Shown: positions 50,206 through 57,085 of the stretch, piece after piece | How the letters are laid out: every line of letters starts with the position of its first letter | How positions within the stretch are numbered: position 1 is the first letter of the stretch | IMG/VR virus record: IMGVR_UViG_3300017963_000020 | Coordinates: 1 to 64,000 of that record | DNA from: a virus | Length of the DNA: 64,000 nt | Reading direction: 5' to 3' (one strand) | Notes under the pieces: generated by a model | What the model was told of the DNA's origin: nothing | Databases searched by the model: none | Seen by the model: the letters and a program-made list of their open reading frames with translations, nothing else | Made by a program: the position numbers and the translations under genes

Positions 50206-50682
50206 CTAACAGGCATCCCCAGACGTAAGCCAATCGGTCCCGCAGAGAGGACACTTGCCGACGGTATTGCAGTCGGGGCAGAGCGGAGCGTTACAGGCAG
50301 GACAGGCATCCTCCCCAAAGAACCGCTCATTGCATCGCTGACAAGTATGGAGATCCAGGCAGGGTCGCTCTATGTTCCCATCGTCTGCAGGAGCATGAGC
50401 GTGACAGTAGTCGCGTCCCACGAAGGCAAGGTTCTCGCATCCCTCCACATGACACTCCCTGTTCTTGTGCATCGTGCAGTCCGGGCTCTTGCAGTATCCA
50501 TCCTCCCCGTCGGCTTCCTTCCCGCATCCGTTGACGCAGAGCGGGATCGCCTTGCCCTTGAACAGCTGCTCAGCCTTCCGTACGATGTCCTGACCGCCCA
50601 TCGGTCGCAAGGTCTTCCCGCCTCTTTCGGGGTGATCGCCGTTCCATCCTTCCGGGATAATGTAATCTGGCTTCCTTTCCAT
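50206..50682 (-). CDS. Multi-zinc-knuckle protein, 158 aa
   Basis: ATG 50682 with leader CATATTGAAAGG. From residue 49 it has more than ten Cys/His pairs (CVNGCGKEADGEDGYC, CHVEGCENLAF, CQRCNERFFGEDACPAC, CPDCNTVGKCPLCG), enough for three or four zinc sites. It may bind RNA or act as a scaffold. No family recognised. Confidence 0.6.
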   Translation of the reverse strand: MERKPDYIIPEGWNGDHPERGGKTLRPMGGQDIVRKAEQLFKGKAIPLCVNGCGKEADGEDGYCKSPDCTMHKNRECHVEGCENLAFVGRDYCHAHAPADDGNIERPCLDLHTCQRCNERFFGEDACPACNAPLCPDCNTVGKCPLCGTDWLTSGDAC

Positions 50683-50710
50683 GTCTTTCCCTTTCAATAT
50701 GGGTTTGAAT

Positions 50711-51031
50711 TTACCTTTTGAATACCTTGACATTCTCGAGCTTGCAGCTGAAGGACGACCATCGCCCCTCGGTGAACCCGTCGTCCTTGCTGATGCCCCT
50801 CTTGCGGATGTTGATTCGGTAGGGCACGAGGAGATCCTTGGCCTTCCTGCCCGTCTCTTCTGCCTTCAGAGACGCATCCAATTTCCTATTGACTCTGTCT
50901 TCCCTGGAACACGATGCGGTCATCTCCAAGACCGAATCCTGATCCGCCGGATAGCAGGAATCGTACCGAAGCATATCGGTCGGGAAGGCCATCTTGGTCA
51001 CGACCGTCGCCTCATGAATCCAAATCACCAT
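50711..51031 (-). CDS. Hypothetical protein, 106 aa
   Basis: ATG 51031 with leader CATATTAGGAGG. Beta-rich second half; the middle is charged and helical. No family recognised. Confidence 0.5.
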   Translation of the reverse strand: MVIWIHEATVVTKMAFPTDMLRYDSCYPADQDSVLEMTASCSREDRVNRKLDASLKAEETGRKAKDLLVPYRINIRKRGISKDDGFTEGRWSSFSCKLENVKVFKR

Positions 51032-51077
51032 GTCTGTCCTCCTAATATGGTCTCGAATGTGTTCGGGTCAACGGCAA

Positions 51078-51177
51078 GAGGGCCGAAGGCATCGGCCCTC
51101 CAGTCGGCAACCGAAACGATCGGTTGTCGAAACCATATTGAAAGGCTGATGGCTCCGGCAGGTTTTCACCTGCCGGA
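51078..51177 (-). terminator. Three tandem hairpins
   Basis: In the gap 51032-51188 three stems follow each other: GAGGGCCGA/TCGGCCCTC (51078-51100), CGGCAACCGA/TCGGTTGTCG (51105-51129), and TCCGGCAGG/CCTGCCGGA (51154-51177), the last with the UGAAAA loop shared with other hairpins here. They probably end transcription of the gene at 51189. A plus-strand copy of the leader (ATATTGAAAGG near 51137) lies between them. Confidence 0.5.
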
Positions 51178-51188
51178 ACCGATGATGA

Positions 51189-51404
51189 TCAGGACTGAAG
51201 GTATTCCCTATCCTTCTTGCAGAAGAGGTCGTAGACCTCGGTTTCGGTCAGGCCGACCAGCTCGTCCTCGGTGAAGGACAGCTCGTCGTCGTAGAAGGAG
51301 AACATGAAACAGGAATCCCATCCCTCGCAGATGCAGACGAACCTTCTTTTGTATTCCTTGACTCCCTTGTCAATTACTTTGATGACCTTCGTTTCCTTGC
51401 TCAT
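51189..51404 (-). CDS. Hypothetical acidic protein, 71 aa
   Basis: ATG 51404 with leader ATATTGTGGAGG. An alpha/beta protein with Cys/Phe-rich centre (FVCICEGWDSCFMFSF). No family recognised. Confidence 0.5.
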   Translation of the reverse strand: MSKETKVIKVIDKGVKEYKRRFVCICEGWDSCFMFSFYDDELSFTEDELVGLTETEVYDLFCKKDREYLQS

Positions 51405-51428
51405 GGTATCCTCCACAATATCGGCTGT

Positions 51429-51761
51429 CTATTTCTTCTTGGTCTTTTCCTTCGCGATGCGGTCCAGCTCGAGCTCGGCGATACGGTCCTGGTCCTTTTT
51501 GCATTCCGAACAATATCTGCGGATTGGAGGAGCGGAAGGGTTGACGAGCTCAGCGTAGATGGTCGTTCCGCATCCCTCGCAGCTGGAGAGCGGAACAGCC
51601 TTCGGATGATGGCTCACGAAGGCCTCCATACTAATTCCGATCCCCGCTCCAATCTGTTTCCCATCTGCACTCAAGGTCATGTATCCCCAGTCGTAGAACT
51701 CGAAATACTTAACCTCCTTGATAATCCCGTCGTGATCCTTTGCGATTCTCGCTTTGACCAT
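51429..51761 (-). CDS. Zinc-ribbon protein with charged tail, 110 aa
   Basis: ATG 51761 with leader TATATTCTGGAGGG. Beta-rich N-terminus; CEGCG and CSECK near 60-85 form a ribbon; the C-terminus is Lys/Glu-rich. No family recognised. Confidence 0.55.
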   Translation of the reverse strand: MVKARIAKDHDGIIKEVKYFEFYDWGYMTLSADGKQIGAGIGISMEAFVSHHPKAVPLSSCEGCGTTIYAELVNPSAPPIRRYCSECKKDQDRIAELELDRIAKEKTKKK

Positions 51762-51811
51762 GTTTCAACCCTCCAGAATATATGCTGAATTGATTTCCTT
51801 TTAACTAATAA

Positions 51812-51838
51812 CCTCGGCAGGGGTTTCACCTGCCGAGG
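51812..51838 (-). terminator. Hairpin with UGAAA loop
   Basis: A 10-bp stem (CCTCGGCAGG/CCTGCCGAGG) with the loop TGAAACC (minus strand) lies in the gap 51762-51858, following the gene at 51859, and is followed by TTATTAGTT. It belongs to the hairpin family also seen at 49906, 51154 and 52968. Confidence 0.5.
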
Positions 51839-51858
51839 CTGATTGTTTCCCGCCATGA

Positions 51859-52119
51859 TTAACCCGAGGTCGTGGTATCCAGAACCGAAGGCTTCGGCCG
51901 ATGCCTTCTGGGGACGGGCTTCCCGGAATCCAGCCTGTCCCTGAGCGATCTCTTGTACCAATTCGGCATCTTGCCCGGACCCCAGTTCTTGCCGTTCCTT
52001 TTGATCTTCTTCCTCTTGTTCCGATGGCTTCGGTGTCCTGGCTGTCTGCCGTTCGTGCATCCTGCCCTCGTTCCGCCCTTCGTGCAGTTCTTCACGCCTG
52101 ACAAGCTGCTCCCATTCAT
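51859..52119 (-). CDS. Arg/Lys-rich protein, 86 aa
   Basis: ATG 52119 after ATATTTGAAAGGATG. Nearly a third of residues are Arg, Lys or His, with two Cys near the start; the centre reads RSHRNKRKKIKRNGKNWGPG. Probably nucleic-acid binding. No family recognised. Confidence 0.5.
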   Translation of the reverse strand: MNGSSLSGVKNCTKGGTRAGCTNGRQPGHRSHRNKRKKIKRNGKNWGPGKMPNWYKRSLRDRLDSGKPVPRRHRPKPSVLDTTTSG

Positions 52120-52142
52120 GCCGTCATCCTTTCAAATATGGT

Positions 52143-52448
52143 TTAATCGTCTCCGAGTTCCACTTCGTGCTTCACACCGAATACCGTGGACGGGAACGCG
52201 CACATGGAAAGGAGGCCGACGTTCATTTCCGAAATGCACCGACCACAAAGGTTCAGGGGTTTCGCGCTCTTCCTGAACGCTTCGAAGGTCACTTTGAATA
52301 CGACGTCGTGAAGTCCATGGGTCGATCCGGCGTCCGGCATCTCAACGCCATCCTTGTTCTTCCTCTTGCAGAGTTTGCACTTTGTATTCTTGCCCGGATT
52401 CCTTTCGATGCTGAGTCCCGATCCGGCGTGATGTCCTGTGCAGATCAT
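52143..52448 (-). CDS. Zinc-ribbon protein, 101 aa
   Basis: ATG 52448 with leader ATATTTGAAAGGATA. CKLCKRK (about 24) and CGRCI (about 68) form one site; the C-terminal part is hydrophobic and acidic. No family recognised. Confidence 0.5.
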   Translation of the reverse strand: MICTGHHAGSGLSIERNPGKNTKCKLCKRKNKDGVEMPDAGSTHGLHDVVFKVTFEAFRKSAKPLNLCGRCISEMNVGLLSMCAFPSTVFGVKHEVELGDD

Positions 52449-52477
52449 GTCGGTATCCTTTCAAATATGGTTTGAAT

Positions 52478-52921
52478 TTACTTGCTGTCTTCCTTGATCC
52501 AGAAGGCCGGATATTTCGACGCGATGTTGAGCGACTGCCTGATGGTCTTGTATCCGTAGCATTCCGGGCATCGCTTGAAGTGGAATCCTTGCTTGTATCC
52601 GTTCAAGACCAGTTCCGCTCCGGTCCGCGAATGGAACTTGGCTCCGCACGAAGAGCACTCGTGATTCATGTAGGACGTGAAACCCTGCAGCTTCGCGCTC
52701 GGGCAAGCCTCCTGTTCGGGATCGACCGTGAAGACCTTCTTGGCTTTCCCGGTCATGAAGATGCAGACGTTGTCCATGCCGATATAATCGCACATGATGC
52801 AAGTCGGCTGTTCCAGGATATCCAGGTTTCCTTTCATGTAGATCGTGTTGAGGAACTCCTTGACCTGCCCCTCCTCGGCCTTGCATTCCCGTTCCCATTC
52901 GGCCAGTTTCTTTTCGTCCAT
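52478..52921 (-). CDS. Protein with two zinc sites, 147 aa
   Basis: ATG 52921 with leader CATATTGAAAGGGC. CIMC (about 41), CSSCGAKFH (about 89) and CPECYG (about 118) give at least one ribbon plus extra Cys. No family recognised. Confidence 0.55.
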   Translation of the reverse strand: MDEKKLAEWERECKAEEGQVKEFLNTIYMKGNLDILEQPTCIMCDYIGMDNVCIFMTGKAKKVFTVDPEQEACPSAKLQGFTSYMNHECSSCGAKFHSRTGAELVLNGYKQGFHFKRCPECYGYKTIRQSLNIASKYPAFWIKEDSK

Positions 52922-52967
52922 GGTATGCCCTTTCAATATGGTCTGAATGATTGCCTTTAACTAATGA

Positions 52968-52994
52968 AGCGTCGGGGGATTTCACCCCGACGCT
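52968..52994 (-). terminator. Hairpin with UGAAA loop
   Basis: A 10-bp stem (AGCGTCGGGG/CCCCGACGCT) with the minus-strand loop TGAAATC lies after the gene at 53020 and is followed by TCATTAGTTAAAGG, the same tail as the 51812 hairpin. Confidence 0.5.
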
Positions 52995-53019
52995 CCGATT
53001 GGGAAGGAGTGAACCGACT

Positions 53020-53253
53020 TTATTCTACGACGTGCTCTTTGACGTCGTCCAGGTTCCTGGAGTAGATCGCTTCCAGAGCGATGATGCAGAGGTCGCACAC
53101 GAATTCGGTACCGACCTGACCGCCCGAAGGACCGATGATCTTTACCCTTGCATATTCATCGTCCTCCTGCGGAACGTTCCCGCAGATCGTGCAAGTCGGG
53201 GTCGCAACCCCTTCCTGAACCTCCACGATATCGATCTTGATTCGCTTCTTCAT
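53020..53253 (-). CDS. Zinc-ribbon protein, 77 aa
   Basis: ATG 53253 with leader ATATTCGAGAGGATA. CTICG (about 21) and CDLCI (about 53) form a ribbon in an acidic alpha/beta protein. No family recognised. Confidence 0.55.
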   Translation of the reverse strand: MKKRIKIDIVEVQEGVATPTCTICGNVPQEDDEYARVKIIGPSGGQVGTEFVCDLCIIALEAIYSRNLDDVKEHVVE

Positions 53254-53277
53254 GGTATCCTCTCGAATATGGTTTGT

Positions 53278-53499
53278 CTATGTCAGCTGGTCTTGGAAAA
53301 TCCGCTTCGCCTCTTTCACCCGTTCCCGCATCGTTCTCAGGTTGTCAGCCTCGGTGCAATAGAACTCTTTCCTTTCACACCATCTGTATTTCCGCTCCTC
53401 GATTGCGTCCAGGAGCTTTTCCAGGAGATCGTTGATGTTCCTTCGGGATCGCATCGTTTCCAATTTCTTTTTCATGTGCGGAGTGAGCTTGCGTTCCAT
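53278..53499 (-). CDS. Helical basic protein, 73 aa
   Basis: ATG 53499 with leader CATATTTGAAAGGC. All-helical with a coiled-coil-like middle (NINDLLEKLLDAIEERKY). No family recognised. Confidence 0.5.
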   Translation of the reverse strand: MERKLTPHMKKKLETMRSRRNINDLLEKLLDAIEERKYRWCERKEFYCTEADNLRTMRERVKEAKRIFQDQLT

Positions 53500-53528
53500 C
53501 TGACTGCCTTTCAAATATGGTCTTCGGT

Positions 53529-53567
53529 ATCTGCTGGCTGGAATGCTGTTCTACTGCATGAGAGCCA
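53529..53567 (+). repeat. Left arm of inverted repeat flanking the Lys-rich gene
   Basis: This 39-base arm (starts ATCTGCTGGCTGGAATGCTG and ends ACTGCATGAGAGCCA) matches in inverted orientation the 36-base arm at 54483-54518, with two substitutions and a 3-base gap. The two arms enclose 915 bases including the complete gene 53608-54423. Confidence 0.7.
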
Positions 53568-53607
53568 CGATATTCACTTGCGTTCCCAGATCGGTGTTCC
53601 GTTCAGG

Positions 53608-54423
53608 TTAGTTCTCCACGATCTCCATGAGGCTGTTCGCCTCCAGGATGTCCGCCTCCAGCTGTTCCTTCCGCTTGCCGATGGCGTTCAGTTCCTTGTT
53701 CATGGAGCGGATGAGCTTCCCGATGGCCTTCTTGATCTGGGGGATGGACATGGACTTCTTCGCCTTGCGGTTCTTGCGGTTCTTCTTGGTCTTCTTGGAG
53801 GTCTTCTTGCTCTTGCCCTTCGGCATCTGCTCGGCGGTCGGGTAATCGTGGTCGGCCGTCAGCTTGATGTACTGCTCGGCCTCCCGGATGCCCTTGCCGT
53901 AGAGCTCGAAGAACTGATTGTAGACCTTGAAGAACGCCTTCTGCGCCTTGCTCCGCGCCTTGCCCTTCGCATTCAGGGCGACGTTCAAGGCCTCCAGGAC
54001 CTCGGCCTTCTTCGCCTTCTTGCCCGTCAGCTTCTTGTCGGCCTTCGGCTTGGACGCCTTCTTGCCCTTGGCCTTCTTCGGCGTGTCGTCCACGACCTTG
54101 ATCTTGACGGGGACCAGGAAGCGTTCCGCGTCGCGGATGGTCTTGCCGAACGTGTCGGTGTAGATTCCGTAGAGCTTCGCGACCTTCTTGCGGTTCTCCT
54201 CCTTGATCGCCTCCAGGATCTGCTTCCGCAGTCCCCGACGGCTCTGCGAAGGAGTCACTTCCTTGCCCTTCTTGCCCTTCTTCGTGGCCTTCTTGTTCTT
54301 CTTGCTGTCCTTGACCTTCTTGCCGGACTTCTTGGCTTTCTTGTTCTTCTTCGTGGTCTTCGTGGCCTTGGAATCCTTGATGGTCTGCATGAGGTCGTTG
54401 ATGGCCTTTTCGAGCTTCGTCAT
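53608..54423 (-). CDS. Lys-rich protein with two internal repeats, 271 aa
   Basis: A histone-like composition: Lys is the most abundant residue, with blocks such as KKTSKKTKKNRKNRKAKK. Two similar segments, VAKLYGIYTDTFGKTIRDAE (about 75-95) and FFKVYNQFFELYGKGIREAE (about 163-182), each end in an 'F/Y-G-K-x-I-R-x-A-E-x-(F/Y)' motif; the spacing suggests two copies of a small helical domain joined by Lys-rich linkers. A variant leader (CTATTTCAAAGGGCAAAG) and SD AGGAGA are present. It may compact DNA or bind RNA. It is flanked by a 36-39 base inverted repeat. Confidence 0.55.
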   Translation of the reverse strand: MTKLEKAINDLMQTIKDSKATKTTKKNKKAKKSGKKVKDSKKNKKATKKGKKGKEVTPSQSRRGLRKQILEAIKEENRKKVAKLYGIYTDTFGKTIRDAERFLVPVKIKVVDDTPKKAKGKKASKPKADKKLTGKKAKKAEVLEALNVALNAKGKARSKAQKAFFKVYNQFFELYGKGIREAEQYIKLTADHDYPTAEQMPKGKSKKTSKKTKKNRKNRKAKKSMSIPQIKKAIGKLIRSMNKELNAIGKRKEQLEADILEANSLMEIVEN

Positions 54424-54482
54424 GGTTGAATCTCCTGTTTATCTTTGCCCTTTGAAATAGGGCATGACTTGACTGACTGACT

Positions 54483-54518
54483 TGGCTCTCATGCAGGACA
54501 GCACTCCAGCCAGCAGAT
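54483..54518 (-). repeat. Right arm of inverted repeat flanking the Lys-rich gene
   Basis: On the minus strand it reads ATCTGCTGGCTGGAGTGCTG... to GAGAGCCA. It is the inverted partner of 53529-53567 and lies at the left edge of the structured non-coding region. Confidence 0.7.
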
Positions 54519-55415
54519 CGGCCGGAACCGATCTGTCTGGCGTCGTCAGGCTTCGCGTGTCCGCTACTCCGTTCTCTCCCCGATACCTATCCGCTTGATC
54601 AAGGGCGAGCTTGCTCATACTCCCTTGCCCCTATCGGTCGTCCCTTTGTTTGCCGACGTCCCGTTCAACCGGAGCATCCGGGGAACGCAAGGTTATTCGG
54701 CTTTCATTTATTGAACGCCGGATAGGGGAGAGCGAATGATATGGTTTCGGTCGGTGGATTAGTCCGACCCGATTTTTCCAGACACGTTTAAGGGGATGTC
54801 TGGTCCTCTCGGCTATTCCTTGAAATAGACTTCCGGGTTTTTGTTTCAAGTACGAGGCCCGGAGACCTCTGGGCGACGTGACATAACAGCACTCGCGTTC
54901 GTGCGTCTGCTCGTTTCCTTGTCTGCCTGTCTTTCGAGCTATGGTCGGGTCATCTCGCGTCCCTTGCGCTGATGCGCTTTCGAGCTTGGTCGGGACTGCA
55001 CTATCACCCGTGAATCAGGCAATCAAGGTTCGGTGGCTGACGCCTTCCGGCGAGCCTGACCTTTCGCCCCTTATGACGTTTCCGAGTTACTCCCCGCGAA
55101 GCCTTCTTGCGATCTCCCTCGGCAGAGGGTATTCGCGCTCAGGCTAAAGACCGGGACTGAACCCTGCGTCTTTCCTGCCTCGGCTCCGCAGCTTGCAGAG
55201 GAGCCTCCTGGCGATCAGCCTTTCACAGTTTCGTCCGTCCCCCCTTCTGCTGTCTCGCGACATGGAAGGAGCTAGGCGTCCACCCCTACTCCAGCCGATC
55301 GATCGGTCCAGGCTAACTCCCGTTCCGCTCGGTCTCGTATTTGTCAAAGATCAGTGTCGTGCTCTGCCGAGCACAGCTGAAGGGTCGGCCGTCAATGTTT
55401 TCGTCAGGCCGACCC
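54514..55415 (-). ncRNA. Large structured non-coding RNA candidate (about 900 nt)
   Basis: No gene with an SD or normal composition exists on either strand, yet the region is dense with exact complementary segments. A long-range 14-bp helix pairs 54574-54580 and 54587-54593 with 54719-54732. Inside it are 54662-54668/54711-54717, 54600-54605/54622-54627 and 54669-54673/54677-54681. Further hairpins: 54514-54521/54528-54535, 54749-54754/54764-54769, 54778-54784/54797-54803, 54819-54825/54844-54850, 55035-55056 (GGAA loop on the minus strand), 55095-55100/55132-55137 around 55116-55129, 55146-55151/55168-55173, 55182-55187/55200-55205, 55359-55364/55369-55374 and 55382-55390/55407-55415. The strand is inferred from the surrounding operon and the GNRA loop. 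It may be a giant 'ornate' RNA such as GOLLD or ROOL, or new. Confidence 0.5.
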
Positions 55416-55423
55416 GATTGTGT

Positions 55424-55612
55424 TTAGTCGTGCAGACAGGGTCCAAGGTAACGGTCCATGAAATTGGCGAGCTCCTCGGCTCCGTGAGTAATCAGGGCAT
55501 CCCTGAGCTTCTTGTTCTTCTGGTAGTGTTCCGCGTCATGCAAGGAACGGAGCACAGACTCCAGATCCTTCAGGGAGCCGAACAGAGCGTTGATCCTTTC
55601 TTCCCTTGTCAT
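55424..55612 (-). CDS. Hypothetical protein, 62 aa
   Basis: ATG 55612 with leader CATATTTGAAAGGC. A helical acidic protein (MTREERINALFGSLKDLESV...). It ends 9 bases before the structured region. No family recognised. Confidence 0.5.
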   Translation of the reverse strand: MTREERINALFGSLKDLESVLRSLHDAEHYQKNKKLRDALITHGAEELANFMDRYLGPCLHD

Positions 55613-55694
55613 GTCTTTGCCTTTCAAATATGGTCTCGAATGTTTTGCCTTGCTGATGGCCGGAGGAACGGGTCGGTCCCTCCGACCGATGGTG

Positions 55695-56141
55695 TTATTT
55701 GTGCTTCCGCGCCCACGATGCCCTCTTTGCGAGCTCCCTCCGTACGACGTCGATCTCTTTTGCAACCGCATCGGTCAAGGAGGCGGAAGCCTGAATGAAG
55801 GTCCGCTCGAGACTTGTCTTGCGTCTCCGGAGCCGAGCGACCGACCACGGACGATAGGCGGAAGGCTTCACGGTGAAGAACCTATCGCTTGCTTCCTTCT
55901 CCTCCAGGTTCCTTGCGATCGCCTGTCCTTTCGCGCTCCACTTACAGCAAGCGGAAACGTATCGGCCGGAGTGTTCGGGCGTGTCGGCGAAGGGCAATCC
56001 TTCGACGTGATACTGTCTGTTCGTGCCGAGCCCGTAGGGTCCGGACACGCTGACGTCGGCCAGCTCCTCCTTGAGAAATTCCTGCCTTGCTTCTTCCATG
56101 GTACGTTTGAACATCTCTCTGCAGAAGTCATGGTCGCTCAT
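55695..56141 (-). CDS. Hypothetical protein, 148 aa
   Basis: ATG 56141 with leader GTACTTGAAAGGCG. N-terminal helix, then a segment with GRYVSACCKWSAKGQAIARN (about 59-78) and a basic C-terminus (RRELAKRASWARKHK). No family recognised. Confidence 0.5.
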   Translation of the reverse strand: MSDHDFCREMFKRTMEEARQEFLKEELADVSVSGPYGLGTNRQYHVEGLPFADTPEHSGRYVSACCKWSAKGQAIARNLEEKEASDRFFTVKPSAYRPWSVARLRRRKTSLERTFIQASASLTDAVAKEIDVVRRELAKRASWARKHK

Positions 56142-56184
56142 GGTATCGCCTTTCAAGTACGGGTTTGAATGTCGGTCTCGAATG

Positions 56185-56286
56185 TTAGACGCCGAAGACT
56201 GCCTTGACTGCCTTGCGGAACCATCCCCATTTCATTTCCCGTTCCCTCTGCAAGTATCGCTTCCAGTTTTCAGTCGGTCCGGCCAT
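56185..56286 (-). CDS. Miniprotein, 33 aa
   Basis: ATG 56286 with leader ATATTGAAGGAGATACC. Only 33 residues (MAGPTENWKRYLQREREM then KWGWFRKAVKAVFGV), an amphipathic basic helix that could bind membrane or RNA. Its leader is the main reason to believe it is translated. Confidence 0.5.
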   Translation of the reverse strand: MAGPTENWKRYLQREREMKWGWFRKAVKAVFGV

Positions 56287-56324
56287 CGGTATCTCCTTCA
56301 ATATCGGTTCGAATGTTTTTGGTA

Positions 56325-56561
56325 TTAGTTCCGGGTCGGATTGCCCTTCGGCGTGAAACCCATCTCGCGGAGGAGTCGGTAGGCTTCCTTCGCGTCGTCC
56401 CATCTGCCCTCGGCTTCCAAGGCCAGAGCGAACGTCCAAAGCTTCCGCGCCTTGCCGATGGTCTTCAGTCTTTGCACGACCCTGTCTCCCATCGTACGGA
56501 TGCGGTTCAGTTCGTGCGCGAACATCCTGTCTGTCGGTTCTGCGAGTGCTGTGCGGTTCAT
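56325..56561 (-). CDS. Hypothetical protein, 78 aa
   Basis: ATG 56561 with a perfect leader (CATATTGAAAGGAGATACC). A helical protein with a tetratricopeptide-like A/L pattern (FALALEAEGRWDDAKEAYRL). It is the first gene after the candidate promoter at 56617. No named family. Confidence 0.5.
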   Translation of the reverse strand: MNRTALAEPTDRMFAHELNRIRTMGDRVVQRLKTIGKARKLWTFALALEAEGRWDDAKEAYRLLREMGFTPKGNPTRN

Positions 56562-56584
56562 GGTATCTCCTTTCAATATGGTCT
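56562..56584 (-). promoter_or_regulatory. Archetype of repeated leader: ACCATATTGAAAGGAGATACC
   Basis: On the minus strand ACCATATTGAAAGGAGATAC plus C precedes the ATG at 56561. Variants with the same CATATT-x0-1-GAAAGG core, at the same distance to the ATG and often preceded by CATTCRARAC, occur before about 18 other genes between 45.9 and 56.6 kb. It contains the SD and an upstream A/T motif. Whether it is a -10 box, a ribosome enhancer or a processing site is unknown. Confidence 0.6.
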
Positions 56585-56616
56585 TGCCTTTGTTTATGTC
56601 TTTGCCCTTCACCTAC

Positions 56617-56647
56617 AGTATACGGTATAACCTTATATATTCATCAA
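56617..56647 (-). promoter_or_regulatory. Possible promoter
   Basis: TTGATG (56642-56647) and TATACT (56617-56622) on the minus strand, 19 bases apart, in a markedly A/T-rich segment at the junction of the non-coding region and the small-gene block. Confidence 0.35.
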
Positions 56648-57085
56648 AAATTCCTGCTCGGCCTCCAAATTTCTGTCTTATAAGTCCTTGCCTTTGCAAG
56701 ACTTACCGAAACCACGAAAAAACCTGCGCGACCCTTGCCCGTTCCCCAAATCGGGAGAAATCGGCTGTTTTTGGCGATATCGTTTTTCGTGACTTATACG
56801 AATCATTCAGGGTTCAGTATTTTCGCTGAAACCGATAGGAATCGTCCCTACGGTTCCGTATTTCGGTGAATTCTGCAGAAAGTTAGGTTTCCTTAACTTC
56901 CGCAAGCCAAATCACCCTAAAGTCGTCGTTTTTAGAGAGAGACCGACCTTCCTTCGGCCATAAGGACTTATACGAACGTTTCTCTGTACGATGCAGAATT
57001 CGCGAGCTACAGCGAGAATCGCGTTCGGGTTAGGTATTAAAGGAGTTACGCGAAATCATCCTGGGCACGATGGAGCACGATGTTC
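56648..57085. other. A/T-rich non-coding region, candidate replication origin
   Basis: About 440 bases without a convincing gene, directly downstream of the primase gene. It contains a 12-base direct repeat GACTTATACGAA (56791-56802 and 56965-56976), a perfect 10-base inverted repeat GAATTCTGCA/TGCAGAATTC (56868-56877 and 56992-57001), and many short A/T tracts. The features are those of phage origins (iterons, unwinding element), but no known initiator box is recognised. Confidence 0.4.

Noticed and set aside
49819-50721. A 300-codon plus-strand frame across the G-rich tract
   Set aside because: It overlaps two minus-strand genes, lacks an SD, and its composition reflects C-run repeats.
52951-54429. 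A 492-codon plus-strand open frame
   Set aside because: It is antisense to three real genes and has the Leu/Arg/His bias expected from the complement of Lys-rich codons; no SD.
54941-55798. Plus-strand frames (68 and 201 codons) in the structured region
   Set aside because: No SD, odd composition, and the longer one overlaps real minus-strand genes; the stems explain the region better.
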